A stretch of 64,000 bases of DNA from 0-14-0-80-60-11 sp049322355 (GCA_049322355.1 JBMORG010000027.1:417079-481078), one strand, 5' to 3'; shown: positions 34,316 through 43,590, numbered from the stretch's first letter. Numbers and translations are program-made. The notes: generated by a model from the sequence alone, not told the origin.

Positions 34316-35581
34316 ATGCGTCTAACCAAAGAAATTAAACCCAACGGTCCGATAGAAACCACCCTTACCCTCCCCGGCTCCAAGAGCTATACCCACCGGG
34401 CTTTGATGGCCGCGGCGTTGGCCGCAGGGGAAAGTGTGCTCACCAATGCCTTGAAAGCCGAAGACACCGAGCTCACGGCCCAGGCCCTGGTGCAGTTAGG
34501 GGCAGGCATCGACTGGCAGGGATCCACCATCCGGGTGGCCGGACAGAGCGGCCGCTGGCGGCCGGTGGCAGAGCCCATATATTTAGGCAACTCCGGCACC
34601 TCCATGCGTTTCCTCACCGCGCTGGCGGCCCTGGGAGAGGGTGAGTATCTGCTCACCGGCACCCCGCGTCTTTGTCAGCGGCCCCTGGGGGAGTTGCTGG
34701 CCGCGCTGGGCCAGATAGGGGTGCAGGCCCTATCGGAAAACGGGGACGGCTGCCCCCCGGTGCGGGTGACCGGCGGGCTTTCCGGGGGCAAAGCCCAACT
34801 CTCCGGGGCCGTCAGCAGCCAGTACCTCTCGGCCCTGCTGTTCATTGGGCCCCTGGCCCCCCGGGGCCTTTCCATCGAGGTCACCGGGGAACTGGTGTCC
34901 AGGCCTTACGTGGACCTGACCCTGGAGGTCTTGGGCGATTTCGGCATCTCTTATTACCGGGAAGGGCACCAGCTTTTCCAACTTCCCGGCGGGCAGTGCT
35001 ATCTGCCCCAGGAGTACCAGATCGAAGCCGACGCCTCCAGTGCTTCGTATTTCTGGGCCGCGGCGGCCCTGACCGGGGGGCAGGTCACCATCACCAACCT
35101 GAGCCTGGAATCAAGTCAGGGCGACGCCGCCTTTCCCCGGGTGTTGAAACGTATGGGCTGTGCCGTCGAATCCACCCCTGCCGGGCTAACGGTCCAAGGT
35201 GGGCCGTTGCACGGGGTGGAAGTGGACATGGGAACCATGCCGGATTTGGTTCCCACCCTGGCAGTTTTGGCGGCCTTTGCCCGGGGTGAGACAGTCATCA
35301 CCGGGGTGGCCCACCTGCGCCACAAGGAGTCGGACCGCCTGGCGGCGGTGGCCGCGGAACTGAACAAGATGGGTATCGAGGCGAATGAAACGGAAGACGG
35401 CCTGATCATTCGCGGCGGCAAACCTTTGGGCGCCGTCATCGAAACCTATAACGACCACCGCATCGCCATGAGTTTCGCGGTGGCTGGCCTCAAGGCCGCA
35501 GGCACGAGAATTACGGATCCGGACTGCGTGGCCAAATCTTTCCCGGATTTCTGGGAGTTTTTCGAGCGCCTTTACGCCTGA
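34316..35581 (+). CDS. aroA: 3-phosphoshikimate 1-carboxyvinyltransferase (EPSP synthase)
   Basis: Adds enolpyruvate from PEP to shikimate 3-phosphate. A 421-aa two-domain protein: GSKSYTHRALMAAALA near 22-37, GNSGTSMRFL near 89-98, the 313-type catalytic Asp in DMGTMPDLVPTLAVLA, LRHKESDRL and DHRIAMSFAVAGL. ATG 34316 has no obvious Shine-Dalgarno, suggesting dependence on the upstream gene or weak initiation. Part of the attenuated operon. Confidence 0.97.
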   Translation: MRLTKEIKPNGPIETTLTLPGSKSYTHRALMAAALAAGESVLTNALKAEDTELTAQALVQLGAGIDWQGSTIRVAGQSGRWRPVAEPIYLGNSGTSMRFLTALAALGEGEYLLTGTPRLCQRPLGELLAALGQIGVQALSENGDGCPPVRVTGGLSGGKAQLSGAVSSQYLSALLFIGPLAPRGLSIEVTGELVSRPYVDLTLEVLGDFGISYYREGHQLFQLPGGQCYLPQEYQIEADASSASYFWAAAALTGGQVTITNLSLESSQGDAAFPRVLKRMGCAVESTPAGLTVQGGPLHGVEVDMGTMPDLVPTLAVLAAFARGETVITGVAHLRHKESDRLAAVAAELNKMGIEANETEDGLIIRGGKPLGAVIETYNDHRIAMSFAVAGLKAAGTRITDPDCVAKSFPDFWEFFERLYA

Positions 35582-35641
35582 ACAGCCATTCTGGGAAACC
35601 ATATAGTTGCCAGATATTACCAGTTACTGTTCTGGCCTGTG

Positions 35642-35662
35642 AACCACTGACTACTGACTACT
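35642..35662. repeat. Heptamer array, GACTACT units
   Basis: AACCACT, GACTACT, GACTACT, ending 5 nt before the MFS gene ATG. Confidence 0.82.
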
Positions 35663-35667
35663 CAACC

Positions 35668-36909
35668 ATGTCCCTTTCTCTCTCCTCCCGGGCCTTGCTC
35701 ATCCTGGCCTCCCTCAATCTCCTGGACTATCTGGACCGGTATTTGGTGGCGGCTCTGGGCAGCCTGATAAAGGCCGATCTGCACTTGAGCGACAAGGCCT
35801 TCGGCTTTTTGGGAACCGCATTTTTCCTGGTCTATTTCATTACCTCGCCTCTCTTCGGCTATCTGGGGGACCGGTGGGGTCGCTTGCGTCTCATGGCCGG
35901 GGGCGCGGTGCTCTGGAGTCTGGCCACCAGCCTCACATTTTGGGTGCCCTCCTATGCCTTTCTGGTGGCGGCCCGGGGTCTGGTGGGAGTGGGGGAGGCT
36001 TCCTTCGGCACTCTGGCCCCGGCTTATCTGGCTGACATCCTGCCGTTGGGGCGCCGGGCCCGGGCCTTGGGCCTGTTCTACCTGGCGCTGCCGGTGGGCA
36101 CCGCCCTGGCCTACCTGATCGGGGGCCTGGTGGGCAGCCATTGGGGGTGGCGGCCGGCCTTCCTCCTGGCGGGCCTGCCAGGGCTGCTCATGGCCGGCCT
36201 GGTTTACCGTCTCAGCGAAGTCAGACCCCGGCTCCAAGCGTCGATGCTCCCTTCGGATTCGCCCAACCCACTGAAGGCGACTTGGCAACTCTTCAAAATA
36301 CCCACTCTGCGGCGGGTGACTTTGGGCTATGGCATGGTGACCTTTGCCCTGGGGGGGCTGGCTTTCTGGATGCCTCACTATCTGGAGGTATCGAAGGGAC
36401 TCAGCCTGTCCCAAGCCAACCTGCTCCTGTTCGGCTCCGTAACCGTGGCCGGAGGGTTGGGGACCCTGACAGGCGGATTCCTGGGGGATCGCCTGCTCAC
36501 CTATACCCCGGGGGCACCCCTGTGGGTCAGCGGCCTGGGAATTGTGTTGGCCCTGCCTTTGGCTGCGGTCGCCATCTTTGCCGGTGCGCCGGTGCTTTAT
36601 GTCCCGGCCCTGGTAGGGGCGATTTTTTTGCTCTTTTTGAACCCCGGAGTGCTAACCGCGGTGGTGGTGAGCGTGGCAGGACCAACGCGCCGGGCCCAAG
36701 CGGTGGCCCTGAATATCGTGGTCATTCACTTGGTGGGAGATGTGCCCTCGCCTTTTCTCATAGGCTGGATTTCGGACCTGGGCAACCTGACCTGGGGGGT
36801 TGCCATCACTCTGGTGGCCCTGGCTGCAGGGGCCGTGCTCATCTTCATGGCGCTCCCTCACCTGACAGACGATCTGGCCGCGGCCGGGGAGACTCATTTC
36901 CATGATTAA
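35668..36909 (+). CDS. MFS transporter
   Basis: A 413-aa major facilitator with twelve predicted membrane segments, the loop 2-3 motif GYLGDRWGRLRLM and a first-segment DYLDRY motif like that of spinster-type and hexuronate-type carriers. The substrate is unknown. Position at the end of the aromatic operon, 86 bp after aroA, suggests an aromatic compound or intermediate, but this is inference. Start ATG 35668 has no free ribosome site because a heptamer array abuts it. Confidence 0.85.
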   Translation: MSLSLSSRALLILASLNLLDYLDRYLVAALGSLIKADLHLSDKAFGFLGTAFFLVYFITSPLFGYLGDRWGRLRLMAGGAVLWSLATSLTFWVPSYAFLVAARGLVGVGEASFGTLAPAYLADILPLGRRARALGLFYLALPVGTALAYLIGGLVGSHWGWRPAFLLAGLPGLLMAGLVYRLSEVRPRLQASMLPSDSPNPLKATWQLFKIPTLRRVTLGYGMVTFALGGLAFWMPHYLEVSKGLSLSQANLLLFGSVTVAGGLGTLTGGFLGDRLLTYTPGAPLWVSGLGIVLALPLAAVAIFAGAPVLYVPALVGAIFLLFLNPGVLTAVVVSVAGPTRRAQAVALNIVVIHLVGDVPSPFLIGWISDLGNLTWGVAITLVALAAGAVLIFMALPHLTDDLAAAGETHFHD

Positions 36910-37093
36910 GCTCAGGTGACCGAGTAAATTCTGGATCGGCCAGGGTCAGGCTATGCACTTCGATGCCAGTGCTGGTCTGTCGGAGAGGGGCACAGCCATA
37001 AAGTGGTTTCCAATCAAAGTAAAAAAACCACAATAGTAACAATAGCTTATAGTTAATAAAGGCGCAAGCTGGTGAGTAGCAAGATTTTGACCA

Positions 37094-37122
37094 TTGACGC
37101 CTGGGAATCAAGCTGCTATAAT
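37094..37122 (+). promoter_or_regulatory. Promoter of the initiator tRNA
   Basis: TTGACG (37094-37099), 17-nt spacer, TATAAT (37117-37122), 14 nt before the tRNA. Confidence 0.85.
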
Positions 37123-37136
37123 TAATGAGTCAATGA

Positions 37137-37213
37137 CGCGGGGTGGAGCAGCCTGGAAGCTCGTCGGGCTCATAACCCGAAGGTCGCAGGTTCAAATCCT
37201 GCCCCCGCTACCA
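37137..37213 (+). tRNA. tRNA-fMet (CAT), initiator
   Basis: A 77-nt cloverleaf with encoded CCA. The first position C1 opposes T72 without pairing, and the anticodon stem has three G-C pairs (GGG/CCC) beside CTCATAA, the two initiator hallmarks. Confidence 0.96.
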
Positions 37214-37222
37214 AGAAAAATC

Positions 37223-37258
37223 AAGGGCTTGAGGAAATCCTCAGGCCCTTAAATTTTT
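37223..37258 (+). terminator. Terminator of the initiator tRNA
   Basis: A 12-bp stem AAGGGCTTGAGG/CCTCAGGCCCTT (one G-T pair), loop AAAT, then AAATTTTT. Confidence 0.85.
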
Positions 37259-37618
37259 GGCCCCAGCAATAGGTGCAGAATCGACGAGATTTTTGGTCAT
37301 GCCTGACCTCCGGAAACAAAGGTCAGGGGTTCCCCCTCATCCGCCAGTAAAAGGTGTTATTAAATCAAAAACGAAACCTCCTGGTATGAATTTTTGTTTC
37401 TTCTCCGGGAGTTGGTTTAATCAGCCGCTTCAGGTCCATTTTCGCTCATGGATTATACCGTGTGAACATATCCCTAGGCTTTGTGCCGGTGCCGGGTTTG
37501 GACGACGGTCCCCAGGCCTGGGTAGAATCTCTGAGTTTCAATTATCAAAGTCCGCATGGTTGGCGGAGAGGGGCCCGGATCTGGCTTAACTATAAGATTT
37601 TGGATTGCCCTGAAAATA
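37259..37618. other. 360-bp gap between tRNA terminator and the repressor gene
   Basis: No gene supported. A plus frame of 110 codons (37257-37589) lacks any ribosome site and has no protein-like composition. No repeat of the tRNA 3' end was seen, so there is no evidence of an integration site. Confidence 0.55.
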
Positions 37619-38251
37619 TCAGATTTTGATCCACTCCACCTTGTCGATGAGACGGAGATGGGTTTTGGGCCGGATGGTATATTGCCCCGAGGGCGACAGG
37701 CTTTTAAGGATAATGGTGTCGTTGGCGAATTTAACTTGCCGCAGGAGACCGCGACCTTCCTCATCCACATAGATGACCAGACTATCTTCCTGAATATCCT
37801 TGCTGTCCCGCCGGGCATAGATCAAGCTCCCCGGACCGAAAAACGGCTTAAAAAAATCTCCATGGATTTGAACACAATACAAGCCCTCCAGGTTAAGTTC
37901 TCCCGGCGGAGCGAAAGCCTTGCCGATCCATGCCTTCTGATTCTCGGTGGCGGTGTAGGGAAATCCCTGGTCATCGGCAATCCGGGAGACAATGGGAATT
38001 TCTTCAGCCTCCAGGATCAGGGCGTTTAGAGTGGTTTTATAGAGGGCGGCCACGCGCTTCAGATATTTTTTCCGCCACGGGGTCTTTCCCTGGAGCAGGC
38101 GGCTGACATGCGGCTGAGAAATTGCCAGTTCTTTCGCCAGTTCTTCCTGGGTCAAGTTTCCCGCCTCGAAAACTTCCCTAACCCGTTTTGAGATCTGCAG
38201 ATCGCTGGGATCGATGGACTCATGGTTTTGGAGAGCCAGTTCAGTATCCAA
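37619..38251 (-). CDS. XRE-HTH/S24-like repressor lacking the catalytic serine
   Basis: A 210-aa protein: HTH at about 20-75 (LTQEELAKELAISQPHVSRLLQGKT) and a LexA/CI-type C-terminal domain at about 85-205 (EIPIVSRI, QIHGDFFKPFFGPGSLIYA, DSLVIYVDEEG, LRQVKFANDTIILKSLSP). In active S24 proteins the nucleophile lies in a GDSM motif; here it is GDFF (131-134), so self-cleavage is unlikely, though the Lys174 region remains. It may be a phage-type repressor that has been kept. A palindromic operator candidate lies just upstream. Confidence 0.85.
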   Translation of the reverse strand: MDTELALQNHESIDPSDLQISKRVREVFEAGNLTQEELAKELAISQPHVSRLLQGKTPWRKKYLKRVAALYKTTLNALILEAEEIPIVSRIADDQGFPYTATENQKAWIGKAFAPPGELNLEGLYCVQIHGDFFKPFFGPGSLIYARRDSKDIQEDSLVIYVDEEGRGLLRQVKFANDTIILKSLSPSGQYTIRPKTHLRLIDKVEWIKI

Positions 38252-38647
38252 GTGAGCCTCTCTTGAAAGGATTTAATTATTTATGGTTATAAATAGGTAA
38301 TGTATCAGGGCATGTCAAGCTTCAAATAATCAAAATATAATTTTTTTTATACGAAATATGATAGTAAATAGGAAATTGGGGAAAGGCAACCAAACAGTCC
38401 TATAAACGTCTTAAAGCTTATTTCCCCCTCGCCTCAAATTCCAAAAAGCCTTTCTGGGTGCCCCGAATATTCAAATTGTTTCCAAAATTTTATATAGATA
38501 AAATTTTTCCAAGAATTTTTTGGTTGATTAGATAAGGTCTTTATGTAATTAATTAATTTTTCCATATGCATTTTCCGATTAGGGGTTAAAATCAAGCAGT
38601 AGCTTGAACCGAAATTAACCGGGGAAATTACTCCAGGAAAATACCCT
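38252..38647. other. AT-rich divergent regulatory gap
   Basis: 396 bp, much richer in A+T than the surroundings, no gene. It separates the repressor from the multi-PAS gene and contains the operator candidate at 38278-38295. Confidence 0.6.
38278..38295 (-). promoter_or_regulatory. Candidate operator of the S24-like repressor
   Basis: TATTTAT-GGTT-ATAAATA, a perfect 7-bp inverted repeat 27 bp before the repressor start. Probably autoregulatory; it could also act on the multi-PAS gene. Confidence 0.45.
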
Positions 38648-41600
38648 ATGGCTGATGGACGCAAAACCCGTAAGTCCACCCTGGCCTTGTCTTGTTTGCA
38701 AGAATTACTCCAGAGCCCGGAACCAGGCCAGGCCGCCAGTCTGTCTTCTTGGGACTGCATCATGGACGCGGTTTCCGATGTCGTCCTCAGTTCCGATCCG
38801 AAAGGCCGCATTTCTTATGCCAACCCGTCCGCCATCCGGAAGTTGGGCTATTCCCGGAAAGAACTCCTGGGAAAACCAATCTGTGACCTGGTGGCCCCAG
38901 ATTTCCAGGAGATCTTCAAAAGCAGCATTGCTGCCGCTGCCGGCAGCCCGGAAGCCGGCAGTGCCATCAGATTTATTCACAAAAAGGGGCACGGAGTCAA
39001 CCTGGAGGTGAAACCGCGCCTGTATTCCTGCCATGCCATGCAATACTGCGTCATCGTAGGCCGGGATTTGGCCCCGGCTGCGGATGCCGGACCACCGTCA
39101 AATGAACCCCTGGCAATTCTGGAAGCTATTTTACAGCATGCCCCCCTGCCCATATTCGTTAATACGGTTGAGGGAGTTTACCGGATGGTAAACCCGGCCT
39201 GGGAGCACCTCACCGGTAAACCTGCCGGAGACGTCCTGGGGCGCTCTTCCCAGGAACTATTTTCCCCGGATACGGCCCAGTTTTTCCAGCAGGTTATCAG
39301 GCAGGTTGCCAGAACGGGAGAATCTGTAGCTTTTGAAGAAACTGCAATGATCCGGGGGGAGCAGAAGCACTACAACACCGTCAGTTTCCCCATCCGGGAC
39401 CCCCAGGGCCAGGTGGAAGCCGTTGGCGGCGTCTGCGTGGATATTACTGATTTGAAGACGATCCAGGCTGCCTTGGGGGACCATGTGGCCACTTTGCAGG
39501 CCCTCTTCCTGAACCATCCGGAGTCCCTTTTCCTGCTGGATGACCAGGGGACAGTCCTGGTGGCCAGCCAGGTCGCGGCACAAAGGTTGGGCCTGACCCT
39601 GGATAAACTCGTGGGCACCATTGCTTATGACCATTTTCCCCCTGACTTGGCGCGGAAACGCCGGGACCTGAACAAACAGGTTATGGCCACGGGTCAGGCC
39701 ATGCACTTCGAAGAGAGGCGTGACCAGTTCTGGTTCGACACGCAATTTATTCCTTTAACTGACGGCACCGGCAAGGTAACTAAACTCTTGGTGCTGGCCG
39801 TGGATATTACGGCGCGCCGCTTGGCGGAACAGGCCCTCAGGGAGAGTGAAGATAGATTCCGGACCCTGACTGAAAATTCCCTGGCCGGGGTCTACCTGAT
39901 TCAGGACGGGAAATTTCGCTATGTGAACCCGGTTCTGGCTCGGATTTTCGGCTACAACCAGTCTGACCTCATTGACCGAATGTCCCCCATGGACCTGGTC
40001 CATCCCGAGGACCGTCCCCGCATCGCTTCAGAGATAAAGCACCGCCTCCAGGGGGAACTGCCCGCCGGGACGAATGTTTTCAGGGGCTTGCGCCGGGACG
40101 GCTCCACAATTACGTGCGAGGTCTTGAGCCGGCGGTTGGAATACCAGGAGCGGCCGGCAGTCATGGGAACCCTGCTGGACATCACGGAACGGCGGCGGGC
40201 TGAGGCGGCCCAACAGGAGGCGGAACAGCAATTTCGCGCCATATTTGATCATGCCACCGACGGCATCTTGATTGCGGACCCCGAAACCAGGCAGTTCCAC
40301 CTGGGTAACCCGATGATAGCCCGCATGTTGGGCTACACCCAGGAAGAGTTGCAGCACTTGAGGATTGAGGATATCCATCCCTCTGCCAGCCAGCCTTACG
40401 TTTTGGACCAGTTTGAGCGCCACTTGCGTGGCGAATTAATTGTGGCCCCCGATATGCCGGTGTTGCGAAAAGACGGCAGCGTCTTCTATGCGGATATTTC
40501 GGCTTCCCATATCATGATCCGGGGAAAATTGTACCCCGCGGGAATTTTCCGGGACATCACGGCGCGCAAGCAGGCGGAAGAGGCCCTGCAAATCCAGGCC
40601 CGGGCGTTGGAGAATATGGCCGAAGCGGTACACGTAACAGATGAACTTGGCACCATCGTTTTTGCCAACCCGGCCGCCCATGCCATGTTCGGATATCCGG
40701 AGGGGGAATTGACCGGCCGGCACGTCTCGGAATTAAATGATTTATCGCCGGCGGAGAATGAACGGTTAGTCAGCAACATTATCCAGCAGCTGGAGCAGGA
40801 AGGTAGCTGGGTTGGAGAGTTCCGAAATCGGAAAAAAGACGGCACCGCGTTTATTACTCAGGCCCGCATCAGTGCCCTTAAGCTCCCCGAAAAAAGCCTA
40901 TGGATCTCGGTTCAGGAAGACATTACCCAACGCCAGCAGGCCACCCGGGCCCTGGCTATACAGGCTCAACTCCTGGATGTAGCCCTGGACTCCATCATCG
41001 CCCATGACCTGGACGGCACCATTATCTATGTCAACCAGACGGGTTGCCAGGAAAGAGGTTATACCAAGGCAGAAATGCTGGGTAAAAGGATTACTGATTT
41101 CGTGGCTCCGGGACGGCCGGTATTGCAGAGCGAGAGGAGGCTTGGGCAAAATCTGCAAGAACCATTGGGGTTCGAATCGGTGCACCGGCGCAAAGACGGC
41201 TCCACCTTTCCGGTGGAAGTCCGAGGCCGGTTGGCTCAGGTCGATGGCAACGTCTTTTATCTGGGGGTGGCCCGGGACATTACTCAACGCAAGAAAATCG
41301 AGGAGGCCTTGCGCTCAAGCGAGCACAATTACCGGACTCTGGTGGAGCATGCCCAGGCGTTTATCCTGCGCCTCAATGCCCAGGGGAACATCACTTTTGC
41401 CAACAAGTTTGCTCAGGAGTTTTCCGGCCATCCCGAAGGCTATATCATCGGCAGACATATTATCGGGACCATCCTGCCGGCTACTGACAGTCAGGGATTT
41501 AACCTGGCTGCCAAGGTCCGGGATTTGATTCGCGATCCCCGGCGACATTGGAGCAGTTGGACCGAAGCCGTCAGGCAAGACGGGACCAAACGCTGGATAG

Positions 41601-42433
41601 AATGGAATTTTGGCGCCCTATACAATGAAGAAGGCAGGCTGGCCGAGATTTTGTGTGTAGGAATTGACCGCACCGAAAGAAAGCAGGCAGAGATCGCTCT
41701 GCAACTTTTCTCCCAGATCCTGGATAAGCAGGTGGAGAATCGCACCGCCGAATTGGAGGCGATGCGGGCCCAAACGCAATATATCATCGATACCACTCCG
41801 GCGGTTATCCTCACCGCTGACATCACGCCGCCTCACAGACTCACTTTTGTGAGCGATTACCTGCGCCACCTGGGCTCGGACCCCGGAGACTTTCTGGGCA
41901 CACCGTTGTTTGATCCCATCCGGGTGCATCCGGATGACCAGCTGCGGCTGACCCTGGCCCAGGATATTTTGTTCGACAACGGCCAGGTGGTGGCAGAATA
42001 TCGGCTCCAAAAGCAAGACGGGGCGTATTACTGGATTCAGATTAATGCCAAGGTCGTGAAGAATGAAACCGGGGTGCCGGTGGAGATAGTGGCTTGTTTT
42101 ACTGACCTTTCTTACCAGAAAGCCCTGGAACAGCGTTTGGAGATCCTGCGGGGGCCCATCGGCAATCTCAAGGTTTGGAAAACCAGCGATCCCACCTTGA
42201 AGAACCTGGCCCCCGCGCTGCTGCCCCAATCCTGGAACCGGGTGCAGGAGTGTCTGCAGGCAGGCCTGCAGGGGGAGACGATCACGGGGGTGCCTCTGGC
42301 GCTGCAAGACAAAAGCGGGGGCCTTATGCAGGGCCGCCTCACCACCGCCCCCTTAAAACTCGAAGGGGATAATCTCCATCGGGCCGTCGGGGCCATCATT
42401 GAACTCTGGCACGATAAAAAGGGCCTCCATTAG
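38648..42433 (+). CDS. Nine-PAS sensor protein without output domain
   Basis: A 1261-aa protein made almost only of PAS/PAC modules, at roughly 36-135, 150-275, 276-395, 398-515, 520-640, 645-765, 768-885, 890-1015 and 1045-1150, most ending in the PAC turn (DITERRRAEAA, DITARKQAEEAL, DITQRKKIEEAL and so on). The last 100 residues (after LEQRLEILRG) have no known signature. No transmembrane segment, kinase, GGDEF/EAL or HTH is present. It could be a cytoplasmic scaffold that passes signals to a partner. AGGA precedes the ATG. The gene seems intact, not a kinase broken by frameshift, since no kinase remnant follows. Confidence 0.88.
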   Translation: MADGRKTRKSTLALSCLQELLQSPEPGQAASLSSWDCIMDAVSDVVLSSDPKGRISYANPSAIRKLGYSRKELLGKPICDLVAPDFQEIFKSSIAAAAGSPEAGSAIRFIHKKGHGVNLEVKPRLYSCHAMQYCVIVGRDLAPAADAGPPSNEPLAILEAILQHAPLPIFVNTVEGVYRMVNPAWEHLTGKPAGDVLGRSSQELFSPDTAQFFQQVIRQVARTGESVAFEETAMIRGEQKHYNTVSFPIRDPQGQVEAVGGVCVDITDLKTIQAALGDHVATLQALFLNHPESLFLLDDQGTVLVASQVAAQRLGLTLDKLVGTIAYDHFPPDLARKRRDLNKQVMATGQAMHFEERRDQFWFDTQFIPLTDGTGKVTKLLVLAVDITARRLAEQALRESEDRFRTLTENSLAGVYLIQDGKFRYVNPVLARIFGYNQSDLIDRMSPMDLVHPEDRPRIASEIKHRLQGELPAGTNVFRGLRRDGSTITCEVLSRRLEYQERPAVMGTLLDITERRRAEAAQQEAEQQFRAIFDHATDGILIADPETRQFHLGNPMIARMLGYTQEELQHLRIEDIHPSASQPYVLDQFERHLRGELIVAPDMPVLRKDGSVFYADISASHIMIRGKLYPAGIFRDITARKQAEEALQIQARALENMAEAVHVTDELGTIVFANPAAHAMFGYPEGELTGRHVSELNDLSPAENERLVSNIIQQLEQEGSWVGEFRNRKKDGTAFITQARISALKLPEKSLWISVQEDITQRQQATRALAIQAQLLDVALDSIIAHDLDGTIIYVNQTGCQERGYTKAEMLGKRITDFVAPGRPVLQSERRLGQNLQEPLGFESVHRRKDGSTFPVEVRGRLAQVDGNVFYLGVARDITQRKKIEEALRSSEHNYRTLVEHAQAFILRLNAQGNITFANKFAQEFSGHPEGYIIGRHIIGTILPATDSQGFNLAAKVRDLIRDPRRHWSSWTEAVRQDGTKRWIEWNFGALYNEEGRLAEILCVGIDRTERKQAEIALQLFSQILDKQVENRTAELEAMRAQTQYIIDTTPAVILTADITPPHRLTFVSDYLRHLGSDPGDFLGTPLFDPIRVHPDDQLRLTLAQDILFDNGQVVAEYRLQKQDGAYYWIQINAKVVKNETGVPVEIVACFTDLSYQKALEQRLEILRGPIGNLKVWKTSDPTLKNLAPALLPQSWNRVQECLQAGLQGETITGVPLALQDKSGGLMQGRLTTAPLKLEGDNLHRAVGAIIELWHDKKGLH

Positions 42434-42513
42434 GAAAAGCGGTTCAACCGGGTCAGGGGGTAGGATATAAACAAAACGGGATTAACCTTAGGGCATATTC
42501 TGTTTTCCCCAAA

Positions 42514-42602
42514 TTTGTCATTCTGAGCCGCAGTAGGCGGCGAAGAATCTCCTCTTTGGAGAAAATGAAGAGACCCTTCGCCTTCGGCTCAGGGTGACAA
42601 AA
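42514..42602. repeat. 89-bp palindromic element, TTTGTCATTCTGAGCCG type
   Basis: Ends TTTGTCATTCTGAGCCG and CGGCTCAGGGTGACAAA are inverted with two mismatches, with internal CGAAGAATCT and CCTTCGCC. A second copy lies at 42798-42885; partial relatives occur near 51099-51126 and 53949-53980. Confidence 0.88.
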
Positions 42603-42730
42603 TGCGGTGATAATCAGTAAGATGCCTCATTGAGGCGCAAATATTAAAGGTGTTATTTTAGTCGGGATGGGGGCTAAACCTGAAACAGAGCGAAGTTAGG
42701 GATATTTAATTACCCCTCCCCTAACCCTCC

Positions 42731-42741
42731 CCCATCAAAGG
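42731..42741. repeat. Left 11-bp direct repeat (target duplication)
   Basis: CCCATCAAAGG, identical to 42931-42941, flanking the MITE-like element. Confidence 0.85.
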
Positions 42742-42930
42742 CATAAGCGCTAACTTAAGAATATGCAGCTAATAATTTGTAAAGAAATTAAATTTTATTG
42801 TCATTCTGAATGGAGCGAAGTGGAGTGAAGAATCTCGTTATCTTTCTGAAATAATAGAGATTCTTCGCTTCGCTCAGAATGACAAAAAATATCGTAACCT
42901 CTCATGCTTGGTCCTAAGTTAGCGCCCATG
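42742..42930. mobile_element. 189-bp MITE-like element
   Basis: Terminal inverted repeats of 18 nt (CATAAGCGCTAACTTAAG at the left and CCTAAGTTAGCGCCCATG at the right, 15 of 18 complementary). The 11-bp direct repeat CCCATCAAAGG lies on both sides. Removing the element and one copy restores CCCTCCCCCATCAAAGGGGAGGG, a standard palindrome of this genome. It encodes nothing and carries an 88-bp palindrome inside. Confidence 0.82.
42798..42885. repeat. 88-bp palindromic element nested in the MITE-like element
   Basis: TTGTCATTCTGA/TCAGAATGACAA perfect ends, with inner GAAGAATCTC/GAGATTCTTC arms also perfect. Confidence 0.9.
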
Positions 42931-42941
42931 CCCATCAAAGG
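42931..42941. repeat. Right 11-bp direct repeat (target duplication)
   Basis: CCCATCAAAGG, second copy. Confidence 0.85.
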
Positions 42942-42981
42942 GGAGGGCATTGAGCAAAAGGAGAAGTCCGATATTTACAAG

Positions 42982-43590
42982 CTACTCCTGCACCACAGTG
43001 GCCTTGATGATGGTTACCGGGGTTTGAGGCACATTCTCATAATCATCGCGAGTGGTGGTGGGCACTGCCTTAATTTTGTCCACTACTTCCCGGCCTTTGA
43101 TGACCTTGCCGAATACCGCATAGCCCCAACCTTGGGGAGTCTTGGAAGTGTGATTAAGAAAGGAGTTGTTGGCCACGTTAATGAAAAACTGGGCCGTGGC
43201 CGAATCCGGGATGTTGGTCCGGGCCATGGCGACGGTATAGGCGTCATTGGCCAAGCCGTTATCAGCTTCGTTCTTAATGGGCGCCCGGGTGGGCTTTTTA
43301 TGCATCTGGGCATCCAAGCCGCCGCCCTGGATCATAAAGCCGTTGATGACCCGGTGAAATATGGTGCCGTTGAAAAAACCCGTTTTGACGTACTCCAGGA
43401 AATTGGCCACAGTGATTGGGGCCTTGTCCGGATACAACTCCAGGGTAATATCCCCCATGCTAGTTTCCAGCTTTACCAATGGATGACTCCTTTCCGCCCG
43501 GGCACCGGACCCGGCTCCCAAAATAAACCCCGCCATGAGGCAGGCCGTCACTATCAACCGGCCCCACCGATTAGCCCCGATTAAATCCAT
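42982..43590 (-). CDS. Exported cyclophilin-type peptidyl-prolyl isomerase
   Basis: A 202-aa protein with a signal peptide (hydrophobic LIVTACLMAGFILG, cleavage after ARA near residue 32) and a short cyclophilin domain: TSMGDITLELYPDKAPITVANF, the catalytic IFHRVINGFMIQGGG and SATAQFFINVANNSFLNH. It should assist folding of envelope proteins in the periplasm. Solo gene at the end of the exporter cluster, with 174 bp between. Confidence 0.93.
   Translation of the reverse strand: MDLIGANRWGRLIVTACLMAGFILGAGSGARAERSHPLVKLETSMGDITLELYPDKAPITVANFLEYVKTGFFNGTIFHRVINGFMIQGGGLDAQMHKKPTRAPIKNEADNGLANDAYTVAMARTNIPDSATAQFFINVANNSFLNHTSKTPQGWGYAVFGKVIKGREVVDKIKAVPTTTRDDYENVPQTPVTIIKATVVQE

Larger units (their letters stand above)
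42434..42981. other. 548-bp intergenic repeat cluster
   Basis: No gene. It contains a palindrome (42514-42602), the remnants of another split by a MITE-like element (42742-42930), and a third palindrome inside that element. Confidence 0.75.

Noticed and set aside
37189..37213. Integration site at the initiator tRNA 3' end
   Set aside because: No second copy of the tRNA 3' sequence and no integrase in the window.
37257..37589. 110-codon plus frame after the initiator tRNA
   Set aside because: Begins at the tail of the tRNA terminator, no ribosome site, composition not protein-like.
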